DNA of 64,000 nt from Erinaceus europaeus (taxonomy: Eukaryota; Chordata; Mammalia; Eulipotyphla; Erinaceidae), in contig NC_080175.1 of NCBI RefSeq assembly GCF_950295315.1, positions 85,625,566-85,689,565 of the forward strand. The letters run 5' to 3'. The notes beneath the pieces were generated by a model. The model was not told where the DNA came from. It made no database searches and was given only the letters and a program-made list of their open reading frames with translations. The translations under genes were made by a program, and so were the position numbers. Shown here piece by piece: positions 9,388 to 20,271 of the stretch (position 1 is the stretch's first letter; every line of letters begins with the position of its first letter).

Positions 9388-10007
9388 TGATTTTAAATGG
9401 TGATGGATCTGACAGAGATTAAAAAAATTAGATATCAGAAACCAATCAAAAAAGAAAATAATTCACAGTATGTGTAGGGATACCATCTCTCAATTCATTG
9501 CAAAACTTAAAAAAAGATGAGAAGGGAGAAAAGAACATTTGGAATATTCTCTTTTTGTAAGAAATGATGCTTGTAGAAGAATGTGCTGGTTAAATCATCC
9601 TGAAAAATGCACCTGGATTCCTAAATGTTGACATTTTTGCTCAACAATATCTTAATTGACACCATTCCTTTCGTTGCCAGCAAATGACTTCCAACGTCAT
9701 TCACAACATTGGAAGAGTTTACGTATTAATTTTGAGAAAAGATGGAAGCAAGGCACACAATACATTTATGGCAAGTTTAGAAACAAAATTTAAAATCCTC
9801 TTGATAAGTGTGCATGTATTGTGCACTAAGCCTGTGCTGTTTAAGATAATCTGATATTGGAGTGTCTATTATGCTGGATTTGTACTTTTAATTTAAATGT
9901 TTCTAAAAATGTCATTGATATGAATTTATGGTTTTAAATTAGAGAATTCAGAAGTTACTTAATGTATAAGTTTGTTTTTTTAAGATGGAATAATTAAGAT
10001 CCAAACT
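9388..10007. other. No recognisable feature
   Basis: AT-rich single-copy-looking sequence with no repeat, exon or RNA gene recognised. Confidence 0.35.
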
Positions 10008-10157
10008 TCTTTTTAAAGAATTTTTTTATTTATGAGAAAGATAGGAGAGATAGAAAGAACCAGACATCACTCTTCTACATGTGCTGCTGAGGATTGAACT
10101 CGGGACCTCATGCTTGAGAATCCAGTGCTTTATCCATTGCGCCACCTCCCAGACCAC
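10008..10157 (-). mobile_element. SINE-D, antisense
   Basis: 'agaaagaaccagacatcact', 'gattgaactcgggacctcat', 'ccattgcgccacctcccaga'. Clearer than the 7.0-kb copy. No convincing TSD. Confidence 0.78.
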
Positions 10158-10300
10158 AGGATCTGAGCGTTTTGTACTTATCACTGTAAATCGGTAATTG
10201 TAAGGTGAATTGCTTACATACAATATTTGATTGTTTAAGTGCTTGGTACTCTAGAAATTTAGACATTGTTTTAGGTTTGTAATATTGTTGTTTAGTGGAT

Positions 10301-10513
10301 TTTTAAATATTATCTTTACTTACTTATTGGATAGAGACAGCCAGAAATTGAGAGGGAAGGGGGTGACAGAGAGGGGAGTGAGACAGAGACACCTGCAGTC
10401 CTTCTTCACCACTCGCAAAGCAAAGCTTTCCCCCTGCAGGGGGCTCTGACCCAGGTCATTGCGAATTGTAACATGTGCGCTCAACTAACCAGGTGAGCCC
10501 CCACCCAGCCGGC
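10301..10513 (-). mobile_element. SINE-A, antisense
   Basis: 'ggatagagacagccagaaat', 'tcaccactcgcaaagcaaag', and head 'gtgagcccccacccagcc'. A short probable TSD, TTAGTGRATTT, is near 10292 and 10514. Confidence 0.85.
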
Positions 10514-10514
10514 T

Positions 10515-10955
10515 TAGTGAATTTCATCTGCACTATTCCAGCCTTTAGGTCCATGATTGTTCAACAATTTGTTTGGCTTTGTATGTTAACTCTCTTTTCA
10601 GCCACCAGGTTCTGGATGCCAGCATGATGCCGACCAGACTTCCCTGGACTGATGACCCCAACGCTGTGTCCTGGAGCTCTGCTTCCCCAGAGCCCCACCC
10701 TACTAGGGAAAGAAAGAGGCAGACTGGGAGTGTGGATCAACCAGTCAACACCCATGTTCAGCGGGGAAGCAATTACAGCAGTCAGACCTTCCACCTTCTG
10801 GAACCCACAATGACCTTGGGTCCATGCTCTCAGAGGGATAGAGAATGGGAAAGCTATCAGTAGAGGGGATGGGATATGGAGACTGGGTGGTAGGAATTGT
10901 GTGGAGTTGTACCCCTCCTATCCTATGGTTTTGTTAATGTCTCCTTCCTTAAATA
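10515..10955 (+). mobile_element. Family R
   Basis: Starts near 'ctgcactattccagccttta' and runs through 'agccaccaggttctggatgc', 'ccctgga' and 'gaccttccaccttctggaac' to 'ggagttgtacccctcctatc' and an A-rich tail. The 3' end is of the 'gttttgttaat' subtype. Both strands carry open frames of 75-95 codons, shared with other copies. Confidence 0.82.
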
Positions 10956-11027
10956 AAAAAGTATATATACTTTTATAGAACCTATGAAGTTTTAAGTAAT
11001 TAAATGGTTTCAATATTTTGAGGGTAT

Positions 11028-11066
11028 CTATATCTATCTATCTATCTATCTATTTATCTATCTAAT
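11028..11066. repeat. (TATC)n microsatellite
   Basis: About nine near-perfect TATC units with one interruption. Confidence 0.9.
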
Positions 11067-11330
11067 TTTACCTAAGTACATCAAGAGGCATTAAGACCTC
11101 TATTTAATGTCATTGATAAATGTATAACAAAGTGGGCCATCAAATAATTTTGTCTGGTTCAGTGTAAGCAGAGACTGCTTATTCTTCAACATGATAAAGA
11201 TATGACATTGAACCCAACAATATCATTCAAGGACCTGATGTAGTGAACATCACCTTGAATTATTTCTACTTTTTTGAGATGCCACAACTCTTTACCCTTG
11301 AGAGGGAACTTTTAGACTATAGATTGAAAA
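11067..11330. other. No recognisable feature
   Basis: AT-rich; nothing identified. Confidence 0.35.
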
Positions 11331-11340
11331 ACAAAATCTT

Positions 11341-11562
11341 TATTTTTTATTTATTTAATTTATTTATTTTCCCTTTTGTTGCTTTTGTTGTTGTAGTTAT
11401 TGTTGTTGTTACTGATGTCGTCATTGTTAGGACAGGAGAGGAAGGAGAGGGGGAGAGGGAGACAGACACCTGCAGACCTGCGGGGCTTGAACCGGGATCC
11501 TTACTACGGTCCTTGCACACCGCGCCATGTGCGCTTAACCCGCTGCGCTACCACCCAACTCC
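11341..11562 (-). mobile_element. SINE-B, antisense
   Basis: 'cccttttgttgcttttgttg' start and head 'gcttaacccgctgcgctacc'. The middle 'ggggagtcgcttcacaggc' block is deleted. The flanks CAAAATCTTT and CAAAAATCTTT look like a TSD with a one-base indel. Confidence 0.85.
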
Positions 11563-11580
11563 AGAAAAGCAAAAATCTTT

Positions 11581-12069
11581 AAAAGGAGTGCACAGAGTAG
11601 TTGTTAGGGTCTATGCTGGGTAATTCAGAATATAAGGTGCATATAAGTTACCTACCACATACACCTCACACAGATTCCCTAACTTCCCCTGCAAAATAGT
11701 AAGATTACCGTTGCTATAGTCTTTTTACAGTTTGATACCAGGAAAACATACACATTATTTTAATTGAAATTTAAAGCACTTTTTATTAATTTAATGTAAT
11801 TAAAATTATATTTTCAAAAGAGGTTTCTGGTGCACAGCTAGTGATCTAAATTCAAAGCTTGTCACATTCAAATCAAAGTTAAATCACCAACTTTATTTTC
11901 ATCTGAGAAGTTCACTTGACAGTCTCAGCAGGTGTGTAGTTACTGAGCACAGTGAGTTTCTGGATACTACATAATCAAAGGCTAAATGGCAGATGATTAA
12001 ACAAGGGCTCATTTAAAATAAACAAGAAAATAATCAGTTTTGCTCTAGCCTAGACCACGATCCAGGATA
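11581..12069. other. No recognisable feature
   Basis: No repeat family or coding evidence recognised. Confidence 0.35.
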
Positions 12070-12207
12070 TTTATTTATTTATTTAATTTTTTACCAGAGC
12101 ACTGCTTACCTCTGGCTTGTAGTGGTGCTGGGGATTGAACTTGGGGCCTTTGGTATCTCAGGCATGAAAGGCTTTCTGCATAACTACTAGGCTATCTCCT
12201 CCCCCAC
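12070..12207 (-). mobile_element. SINE-C, antisense (first of a tandem pair)
   Basis: 'accagagcactgcttacctc', 'ggggattgaacttggggcct', 'gcataactactaggctatct'. Directly abuts a second copy of the same family and orientation. Confidence 0.8.
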
Positions 12208-12345
12208 CATTTATTTACTTATTTATTTATTTAACTAGAGTACAGCTTAGCTGTCACTTATGGTGGTACTGGAGATTAAATTTGGGACACTGGAGCTTCA
12301 GACATGATAGTCTTTTGCATAATCATTAAGCTGTCTACCTCCCTA
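12208..12345 (-). mobile_element. SINE-C, antisense (second of a tandem pair)
   Basis: 'actagagtacagcttagctg', 'ggagattaaatttgggacac', 'gcataatcattaagctgtct'. More diverged than its neighbour, suggesting the first copy landed in or near this one's A-tail. Confidence 0.75.
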
Positions 12346-12719
12346 TCCTCTTTTAAAATAACAACCCCTTTTTAAAAGAACTCTTTAACTGTCTCAAATT
12401 TTCCTTGTAATATCTGAAACCTAGATATGTGAGTTTTTTTTTGCTCTGCATATAAGTCAGAAAACTTCCTAATTTGGAGGAAAAAAATATTCTCTAGGCC
12501 AAGGTGGATAAAATTAGATCTTTTGTATTTTAGGAACCTCAAAGTCTTCTTGTAACAACCTAAAATCTAAAAATGTAACAGTCTATTATAATTTAAAATG
12601 GCAGATGGTAAGATGGAAAATATGAATTTCTTTTGTATTGCAGACTTAGTTATTCATAATTTTTGAATAGATCTCAAGTTTCTCTTGAAATAATAGTAAT
12701 TATAGACACTAACATTTCT

Positions 12720-12960
12720 TATTACTTATTTTATTAAATGCTTTGAATTCAGTATTTTATTTAATCTTTAGTTTAAAATTTTATTTAATCATTCTTTTAT
12801 TTAATCAACATTCTTGAAGGTAAGCACAATTATCATCCCTAATCTTGGCACATATTTTATTAAATTTTATATATAGTAAGGAATGAAGAAGTACAAAGTC
12901 TTTGCTTATAGTCATTAATTATTTAGTAGTCTAGTCCCAAAATAAGTCATCAATCAGAGT
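12720..12960 (-). mobile_element. Probable MIR, antisense
   Basis: 'ttatttaatcaacattcttg', 'aaggtaagcacaattatcat' and 'agtctagtcccaa' follow the order of the reverse-complement MIR core ('...tgaggtaggtactattatt...'). Strongly diverged, as expected of an ancient mammalian SINE. Confidence 0.4.
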
Positions 12961-13132
12961 GGTTAATATGAAAATACTTTAGATTAGATTGATTTAGTTT
13001 TTGATGGCACTGGGAGTCCTCAAGTTCCAGATATAGTCCCAGATATATGTCAATGTATTGCTTTGGTATCTCTCTTTCTCATAAATATAAATACATAAAT
13101 CTTTAAAAGTCATATCTCTTCAGCTTGAAAAA

Positions 13133-13340
13133 CATTTTTTTTCATTTATTTATTATTGGGTAGAAAAAGAGAGAAATTGAGGGAAGGGGGAAGATAGAGA
13201 TGGAGAGAGACAAAGAAACACCTGCAGCCCTGCTTTACCACTCGTGAAGCTTTCTCCCTGCAGGTGGTCACCAGGGGCTTGAACCTGGGTCCTTGTGCGT
13301 TGTAGTGTGTGCACTTAACCAGGTGAGCCACTGCCTGGCT
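13133..13340 (-). mobile_element. SINE-A, antisense
   Basis: 'ttattgggtagaaaaagaga', 'ctttaccactcgtgaagctt', 'gtgagccactgcctggct'. Confidence 0.85.
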
Positions 13341-13355
13341 ACTGAATTTTTTTTT

Positions 13356-14656
13356 TTTTTTTACATTTATTGTAGTGAAGGTTTGCTGGAAACATTCTCT
13401 TATTGATCATTTTTTCTTATGTTCTCAAAGGAAATTTTCACCAGAAATGGAATTGTGACTGAACTTTTCTTTTCCAGCCCTTAAAAAAAAAAAAACAAAA
13501 AAACAAAATACAACTCTTCTTCCCACACTGTTTTTTAGCCTTTGTCATTAACAGCAAGAAACCTATGGTTTTCAATAACTATTTTTTCTTTTCGTTTGTT
13601 CATCTCTTCTCTTTTTCAGGGAGAGCAGTAAGAGGGCAAGGGAGGGAGAGAGAGTGTCTACAACACCAGTTTCCTTTAGTGCAATAGAGACTGCATTGCG
13701 GAGCAAGTGTGAACCCTCCAAGTAAGATCTTTTGCAGGGCCACTCATTTTCATTTGTGCAATCTGTCATTTATTCTGGTTGCTTTTAAGTTTCCCCCCCT
13801 TCTATTTCTTTCTCTCTTTTTTCTTTTCCAGGAGTCTGAGTATAAAGTTTCTAGACATGTTTCATACTGCTAAGGGTTTGGTGATCTGTGAGGATTTATA
13901 CATTTATTTTCTTGTTACCCAACTTAAGAATATCAGTCATAATTTGACCATATATATATTTTGCTACTTATCTCCTTTCATCTGGGATTTTACACACAAA
14001 TTATTCATTTTGACTATCCCCCCTTCTTAAAGTCTACTTTTCTCCCCCCCCCCAACTTCTAAGTCCCCAACCTCCACCATTAGATTAGGTAATCAACTGA
14101 TTTACCAAAATCATTGTCATCTTAGTCATTCTATCAATATTATAGATATTCCATGAGTTTTTAACCTACTAACCATTATTATTCATTAATATATCTTCCA
14201 ATTCTAAAATGTCCAAGTTAGTTTTAAAAATATTTTCTATATTTCTCAGATATTCCTACTTTTTTCAATACTATTACATTTCCCTTTGACTTATGGTTAA
14301 AATAGGTTCTTAAAACATTCTTTACTGATAATTATAGCATTTGGTTAATCTTAGAATCTATTGATTATTGTTTGACAATGGGTCATTTTTCATGGTCATT
14401 GTATGATTATAGTCTACTTTTAGGTCAAACCTACAATAGTAGAAAATTCAAATTATGGTAGAATCTTCTTTTAAATTTTAGCTCTCTTGTTAGGGTCTTC
14501 ATGCCTTGTTTAAAATCGAGAACTTTCAAATTATTGTTTTTTGTTTTTTTTTGTCTAGGGTTTATGGTTGTTTGATGCAGGAGTATGACTCTGTTAAGAA
14601 CTTTACTTTTCTGACTTTCTGGAAGCAGAATTTCTGTATATAATCACCAATGTTTA
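13356..14656. other. AT-rich region, possibly ancient L1 at its left end
   Basis: The phrase 'gtagtgaaggtttgctggaa' (about 13372-13391) resembles antisense sequence of old mammalian L1. Around 13610-13750 there is an eroded tRNA-SINE-like stretch with a purine-rich block. The rest, including a C-run near 14045, is unassigned. Confidence 0.35.
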
Positions 14657-14671
14657 TCATGAATATAATCT

Positions 14672-14852
14672 TTTTTTTATTTATAAAAAGGAAACACTGA
14701 CAAAACCATAGGATAAGAGGGGTACAACTCCACACAATTCCCACCACCAGAACTCCGTATCCCATCCTCTCCCTTGATAGCTTTCCTATTCTTTATCCCT
14801 CTGGGAGTATGGACCAAGGTCATTGTGGGATGCAGAAGGTAGAAGGTCTGGC
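14672..14852 (-). mobile_element. Family R 3' end, antisense, with 15-bp TSD
   Basis: Flanked by TCATGAATATAATCT (14657-14671) and TCATGAGTATAATCT (14853-14867), a 15-bp TSD with one mismatch. The body is the last ~180 bp of family R: 'aggggtacaactccacacaa', 'gatagctttcctattcttta', 'gggatgcagaaggtagaagg'. The 5' truncation and long TSD show target-primed retrotransposition. Confidence 0.9.
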
Positions 14853-14955
14853 TCATGAGTATAATCTATGTATCTACGTATGTCAGTCACTTTCACAACT
14901 AATAAAAGTGTAAGTAGCTTTAGACAATAATAAATATATTAAAATAAGTTACAGG

Positions 14956-15082
14956 GGGCGAGAGTAGATAGCATAATGGTTATGCAAACAGACGCTCATG
15001 CCTGAGGCACCAAAGTCCCAGGTTCAACCCCCCATACCACCATAAGCCAGAGCTGAACAGCACTCTGGTTAAAAAAAAAAAA
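14956..15082 (+). mobile_element. SINE-C
   Basis: Sense copy: 'agatagcataatggttatgc', B box 'ggttcaacccc', 'cagagctgaacagcactctg', A-tail. Perfect 10-bp TSD AAGTTACAGG (14946-14955, 15083-15092). Confidence 0.9.
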
Positions 15083-15151
15083 AAGTTACAGGATACATAT
15101 TTATTTTGAGTAAAGAGGTTTTGTATGTAAGAGTGCAGGTCTCTTAAAATT

Positions 15152-15495
15152 TCTCTCTATTTTTTTCATTGCCACCAATGTTACCTCTAGGGCTCCGTGC
15201 TGGCACTGTGAAGCCACCAATCTTAGGGGGGCATTTTTTTTCTCTGCCCTGCCCTGCCCTTCCCTCCCCTCCCCTCTCCTCCCCTGGTCTTTTTTCTTTC
15301 TTTCTATTTTTATTTGATAAGAAAGAGAGAGATTGAGACAAACAGGGGAAATAGAGAGAAAGATAGACACCTGGAGACCTGCTTCAGAGTTCTAAAATGT
15401 TCTCCCTGCAGGTGCAGGGGACAGGGCTCTAACCCAGGCACGTGCTCATGGTAATTTATGCATTCAACTCAACTGGATGTGCCAGTGAAAGCCCC
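15152..15495 (-). mobile_element. SINE-B/A-like SINE with pyrimidine insert, antisense
   Basis: A purine-rich 'agaaagagagagattgagac', then 'cacctggagacctgcttcag' and a tRNA-like head complement 'acagggctctaacccagg'. The left part carries a CCCTGCCCTG/CCCCTCCCCT pyrimidine tract. Subfamily unclear; an older, purine-rich stretch at 15515-15640 may be another eroded SINE. Confidence 0.6.
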
Positions 15496-15824
15496 CTCTC
15501 TTTATATTTCTCTTTCTATTAATTTTATTTCAGACATAGACATATAGAGAGACAGAAATACAGGGAGAGGGAGAAGGAGAGGGGAGAAAAGATATCATCT
15601 GCCAAGCTCCCCCTCATCTGGGTGCCATGGTGATTCCATGTGGTCTTAGCCTTATTGAGAGAGCAATCTTCTGTTTCCTATGACTGATTCTTGAATTGAA
15701 ATAAGAATCATTAAAAAAAAATACATCGTGAAGTTTTTCAGACTTTAAAACCTCAAACATTTTAGCTTTCTCCAGCCATAACATTGAAACAAATAGTTGT
15801 AAGATATACAACTTCAGTCTCATC

Positions 15825-16245
15825 TGCTATATTCTTACCTTTAGGTTCCTGTTTATTAAACAGTTTGTCCTGCTTTGTATCTTACTGCTTTTCACCCACC
15901 AAGTTGCAGATGCTACCATGATGACATCCTGACCTCCCTGGGCAGAAGACCTCACCAATATGTCCTGGAACTCCCGTGCCCAGAGCCCTAGGGGAAGATA
16001 GAAACAGGATGGGAGTATGGATCCATCTGCCAATGACCATGTTCAGCAGAGAAGCAATTACAGAAGCCAGACCATCCATCTTCTGCACCCCATAAAAGAT
16101 TTTGGTCCAGACTCCCAGAGGGATAAAGAATGGGGAACGTTCCAATGGAGGGGATGGGATACAGAACTCTGGTGGTGGGAATTCTATGGAATTGTACCCC
16201 TCTTATCCTACAATCTTGTTAATCATTATTAAATCACTAGTAAAA
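15825..16245 (+). mobile_element. Family R
   Basis: 'tgtcctgctttgtatcttac', 'accaagttgcagatgctacc', 'gccagaccatccatcttctg', 'ggaattgtacccctcttatc', ending 'ttattaaatcactag' plus an A-run. Older 3' subtype. Confidence 0.82.
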
Positions 16246-16355
16246 AAATGCATGAAAAAAGTATTTTTTATTTAGTGTTAAGATGAAAAAGATAACCAAT
16301 CACAGTGACATTTTCATCTTAAAATTACATGAAAAGTACTTAAAAAAGTTAAATT

Positions 16356-16556
16356 GGGGCCGGGTGGTGGTGCACCTGGTTGAGCGCACGTACTACAATG
16401 TGCAAGGACCCAGGTTCGAGCCCCCGGTCCCTACCTGCAGTGGGAAAGCTTCATGAGTGGTGAAGCAGGGCTACAGGTGTCTCTCTGTCTCTCTCCCTCT
16501 CTATCACCCTCTTCCCTCTTGATTTCTGGCTGTCGCTATGCAATAAATAAAAGATA
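16356..16556 (+). mobile_element. SINE-A (left of a tandem pair)
   Basis: 'gggccgggtggtggtgcacc', B box 'ggttcgagccc', 'gggaaagcttcatgagtggt', 'caataaataaaagataa'. It shares its TSD motif AAAGTTAAATT with the SINE immediately to its right. Confidence 0.9.
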
Positions 16557-16570
16557 AAAAAAGTTAAATT

Positions 16571-16849
16571 ACGGGGCTGGGTAGTGCTGTACCCAGTTAG
16601 GTGCATATAGGACCAAACGCAGGGTTTGAACTCCGGCTCCCCACCTGTGTGTGTGTGTACGGGGTCACTTCACAAGGGGTGAAGCAGGTCTGCAGGTGTC
16701 TCTCTGTCTCTCCCTCTATATCTCTCCTTTCCTCTCAATTTGTCTCTGTCTTATCCAATAAAAATGGAAAAAATGGCCACCAGGAGCGGTGGATTTGTAG
16801 TGTAGGCACTGAGCCCTAGCAATAACCCTGGAGGCAAAATGAAAAAAAG
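16571..16849 (+). mobile_element. SINE-BL (right of a tandem pair)
   Basis: 'ggggctgggtagtgctgtac' head, 'tcacaaggggtgaagcaggt', then the BL tail 'gtggatttgtagtgtaggca' and 'aataaccctggaggc'. The motif AAAGTTAAATT occurs at about 16345-16355, 16560-16570 and 16851-16861. Confidence 0.85.
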
Positions 16850-16861
16850 AAAAGTTAAATT

Positions 16862-17228
16862 AATCTATATATTTCAAAGGTATGGCTATGTAACAAAGTA
16901 AAAATACTATTGTTAAAGTGTAAATATTAGCAGTGTGAGAAATAAGTTCATTGGTGTTCCAAAAATAGTAATTGACCTAAATTTTACATGCAAATTAATG
17001 TATTGGATAAATAACAAAAAACGAATAGCTTTTTTTTTTTTTTTAGATATTGGTATCATATCATGTTATAGAATAAAAACTTGAGAACTTGTTTTCCTTA
17101 ATTGAAATTTTAAGGTTATTGAAAACCTGGTCCCAGTCAAGGGATGTGTGCTTGTATATGTGTATATGCTCATGTGACTTGTGTATTGACATTGATGATT
17201 GGTTAATGAACTACCAATCTAATATGTT
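16862..17228. other. No recognisable feature
   Basis: AT-rich with a T-run near 17030; nothing identified. Confidence 0.35.
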
Positions 17229-17243
17229 AAAAAAAGTAATTTA

Positions 17244-17530
17244 GGGAGTCGGTGGTAGTGCAGCGGGTTAAGCACACGTGGCGCAAAGCGCAAGGACCGG
17301 CATAAAGATCCAGGTTCGAGCCCCCAGCTCCCCACCTGCAGGGGAGTCGCTTCACAGGCGGTAAAGCAGGTCTGCAGGTGTCTATCTTTCTCTCCCCCTC
17401 TCTGTCTTCCCCTCCTCTCTCCATTTCTCTCTGTCCTAGCCAACAACAACGACATCAATAACAACAACAATAATAACAATGACAAAAACTATGAAAAAAA
17501 CATGGGCAATAAAAGGGAAAATAAATATAT
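17244..17530 (+). mobile_element. SINE-B
   Basis: 'gggagtcggtggtagtgcag', B box 'ggttcgagccc', 'ggggagtcgcttcacaggcg', (CAA)n-rich end. 14-bp TSD AAAAAAAGTAATTT at 17229-17242 and 17531-17544. Confidence 0.92.
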
Positions 17531-17544
17531 AAAAAAAGTAATTT

Positions 17545-18030
17545 CACTTGTAGTGTATCTGTAAAGTGGAGAGTTAGGGGTTAATAGCTAATGAAACAGC
17601 AAAATGTCTACCACATTTCATATCATAACAAACAGCAGCACTACACATTATATTTTATAAGGAAAAATGAGATGTGAAAGTATGATTAAATACATTATAA
17701 TTCCCAAAGTGGCTATAAATAAGATTTCAGCTCAGTTTAATAATAATGTTATGCACCACATTTCCAACTGGACTATAGAAAATGTCACCATATATCATTT
17801 CCAGCATAGTTTATTAAAAAAAAATCACTACTTTGTTGAAATCTATGATAAATGTAGCCAAGGACGGATTAATACATGTGTATTTTCAAAAGGCATAGAT
17901 GCTCAAAAAAATCACAAATCCAAAATTCATTTCCCCCATTAAAAATATCTATCTATATGATCAGGTTACTGGATGCCAATTACATATTTCTACTAATGCA
18001 TAAAATTCGTAACAGAATTTCTGTCATGGA
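17545..18030. other. No recognisable feature
   Basis: The 91-codon plus-strand frame at 17667-17942 shows no domain and AT-driven composition; probably chance. Confidence 0.35.
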
Positions 18031-18034
18031 CTGT

Positions 18035-18780
18035 GTGAGCTCAGACTGACAGGGACTCAGAGGTCACACAGGCTCCTGTGCTAGCCAGGAATATATATGG
18101 GCGCTCGGTCATATTGATGGGGTAAACAGTTCATGGTATTTGTATACCTTTCTCACGTCTGGGAGCTACTTTCTGCCCTAATCCAGCTTTCTAGCCTTAT
18201 TATAAACTCCATCTTCCCAGGCAATATTTTCAGTCCACCTTCATGTTATATACTGGGCTCATGAAAGAATTATTAAAGGCCCCTTGGAACATTCCTAAAA
18301 TAGACTTCCTAGTTTCTTCCCACATGAAGACTCTCTAATATCATCTGCTCTATTCCTACCTTTGGGTTCTTGTTTATTAAACAATTTGTCCTGCTTTTCT
18401 ATCTTACAGCCTTTCAGCTCCCAAGTTGTAGCTACTACAATGACGCCATCCTGAGTTTCCTGGGCAGATGACCTCACCAATGTGTCCTAATGTCTTACCT
18501 CTCTAGAGCCCTACCCCATAAGGGAAAGACAGAAACAGGATGGGGTTATGGAGTGACTTGCCAATGACCATGCTCAGCAGAGAAGCAATTACAGCAGCCA
18601 GACCTTCCACTTTCTGCATCCCATAAATATTTTGGTCCCAGAGGGATAAAGAATAGGGAACCTTCCAGTGGAGGGATGGGGCACAGAACTCCAGTGGTAG
18701 GAATTATATGGGATTGTACTTCTCTTATTTTACAATCTTAATCTTGTTAATCATCAAATCACTAATAAAAATTAAAAAAT
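18035..18780 (+). mobile_element. Family R, long copy
   Basis: Starts near 'gtgagctcagactgacaggg' and runs through 'cacacaggctcctgtgctag', 'gccctaatccagctttctag', 'ttcctgggcagatgacctca', 'gccagaccttccactttctg' to 'acttctcttattttacaatc' and an A-rich end. Diverged and older. Confidence 0.8.
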
Positions 18781-18852
18781 AGCATCACAAAGTAAATATT
18801 ACTTTTTGTCAACTGCAATATGACACCTATAATATAGAACTGTCTCTCTTTT

Positions 18853-18985
18853 TCAAAGATTTATTTAGAAAAGAGAGAGAGAGAAAGGGAAAGAGAGCAG
18901 AGAGAGAGGCAGGCCCGAGCAACCATTCTGACAACCAAAGTAGAACTCAGGGCTCTGTGTTGAGTCACCTCTATTACAACTAACA
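18853..18985 (-). mobile_element. Old tRNA-like SINE, antisense
   Basis: 'aaagatttatttagaaaaga', a purine-rich (GA)n stretch, then 'gtagaactcagggctctgtg'. SINE-D-like, diverged. Confidence 0.5.
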
Positions 18986-19499
18986 ACATAATTTTCATAA
19001 GCCCTAAGTTCAAGGAGTTGGTATGTATTTCATTGGTAAAGCACATAGAAATCGGGAACACTATAACATTCATTGTACTCAAATTTTGAAAAGAGAAGAG
19101 AATTTAGAAGTATAAGGGAAAGGAGACAACTTGGCTACCCATTTCCTCTTCCCCACCAATAAGTTTATTCTCACCTGACTGATGCCAGAATGAAGCCCAT
19201 TTTTAAACATTTAAACCTAGCCTCTGTATATGGTACAGTACTGTGGCAGTTGGGAGATTGAACTTTAGAACCCGATTTGAAGTTTCCTTCAGAGTTTAAT
19301 CTTACTAGTTTGAGCCAGGAGTAAGTTTCTTAGATTCTATAAAGCTCAGGTTCTTTATTGGTACAACTGGAATAATAAATAATGATGAATTTATATTTTT
19401 TAGAATGCCAACATATAAGGCAGTACTCAATATGAAGTACTTACCACCCTACAATAACTGAATGATACTTTTATTGCTTATTATAATAAACTTTATTTT
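18986..19499. other. No recognisable feature
   Basis: No repeat or gene assigned. A 'ggcagttgggagattgaact' phrase near 19250 may be a SINE remnant. Confidence 0.3.
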
Positions 19500-19596
19500 T
19501 TTCTTATCAAATCGATGGGGTTTACAGTCAACAATATTTATTTATATCCCTTTCCCATATTTGGGAGCTAATCTCTTCCCTGATCCAGCTTTCTGT
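19500..19596 (+). mobile_element. Family R internal fragment
   Basis: 'atcgatggggtttacagtca', 'acaatatttatttatatccc' and 'ctgatccagctttctg' match the mid-part of family R (compare 53.26 kb). It ends abruptly at the retroviral segment. Confidence 0.7.
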
Positions 19597-19994
19597 TTAC
19601 CAAACTTTAAACATACACATAAACATGGTCATTAATGCACAAGGAGAGAAACCTTTGTTACGAAGACATGTCATTTCAAACACAAATTTAGATATGTACT
19701 GTCTTAGTTGTTGGGGGGGTGCGTTGTCCAGTGGTGGCCTCTTGGGCAGCTTCACTTCTAGGAATTGCAGGTTGCGATCTCTGTACAAATTTCTGTGTAC
19801 TCCAGCTTGTCTGCCTTCAGACCGGACTGGCAGCTGGAGATCTCGTGTGCCCAGTTTCGGCAGGGAGCCCGGGGGTCCGGGAGGTCCGGGATCGTTCCAG
19901 AATTCATAGCACGAGGGCAGGCGGGCCAGCCTTGTAGAAGGTGTGGGCCGAGGTGCCAGGGGTGGCGGCCATGATAGGCCACCGCGGCCCTGCC

Positions 19995-20054
19995 CCATGG
20001 CCCTTCTATGTCTGCTGCCCTGTTCCATGGCCCTGTCATATCTGCTGCCCTGTT
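19995..20054. repeat. 30-bp tandem duplication
   Basis: Two adjacent 30-bp units (19995-20024, 20025-20054), each starting CCATGGCCCT and ending CTGCTGCCCTGTT. They differ only in the middle. Confidence 0.9.
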
Positions 20055-20145
20055 CGCAGTGGCTGAGCAGCATGGAGGGATCACACGTCCAGTGCCCTGC
20101 GCCACGCGGAGGAGAGCCGGCTTCTGTGGACTGGCCTGTGTGCTG

Positions 20146-20271
20146 GCATTGGGCTCCTGCATGGTGGCATCGGGCTCCAGTGTGTTGGCATCAGGCTCCT
20201 GTGTGGTGGCATCGGGCTCCTGCATGTTGACATTGGGCTCATGTGTGGTGGCGTCGGCCTCCTGCGGGCTG
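20146..20271. repeat. 21-bp minisatellite, six units
   Basis: Six 21-bp units of the form GCATCGGGCTCCTGYRTGKTG at 20146, 20167, 20188, 20209, 20230 and 20251. The units diverge towards the right, with a degenerate unit before 20146. The period is a multiple of three, so frames stay open on both strands. Confidence 0.93.

Noticed and set aside
16356..16445. tRNA gene suggested by A- and B-box-like sequence
   Set aside because: It is the head of a repetitive SINE; no cloverleaf with a proper anticodon arm is evident, and dozens of similar copies exist in the window.
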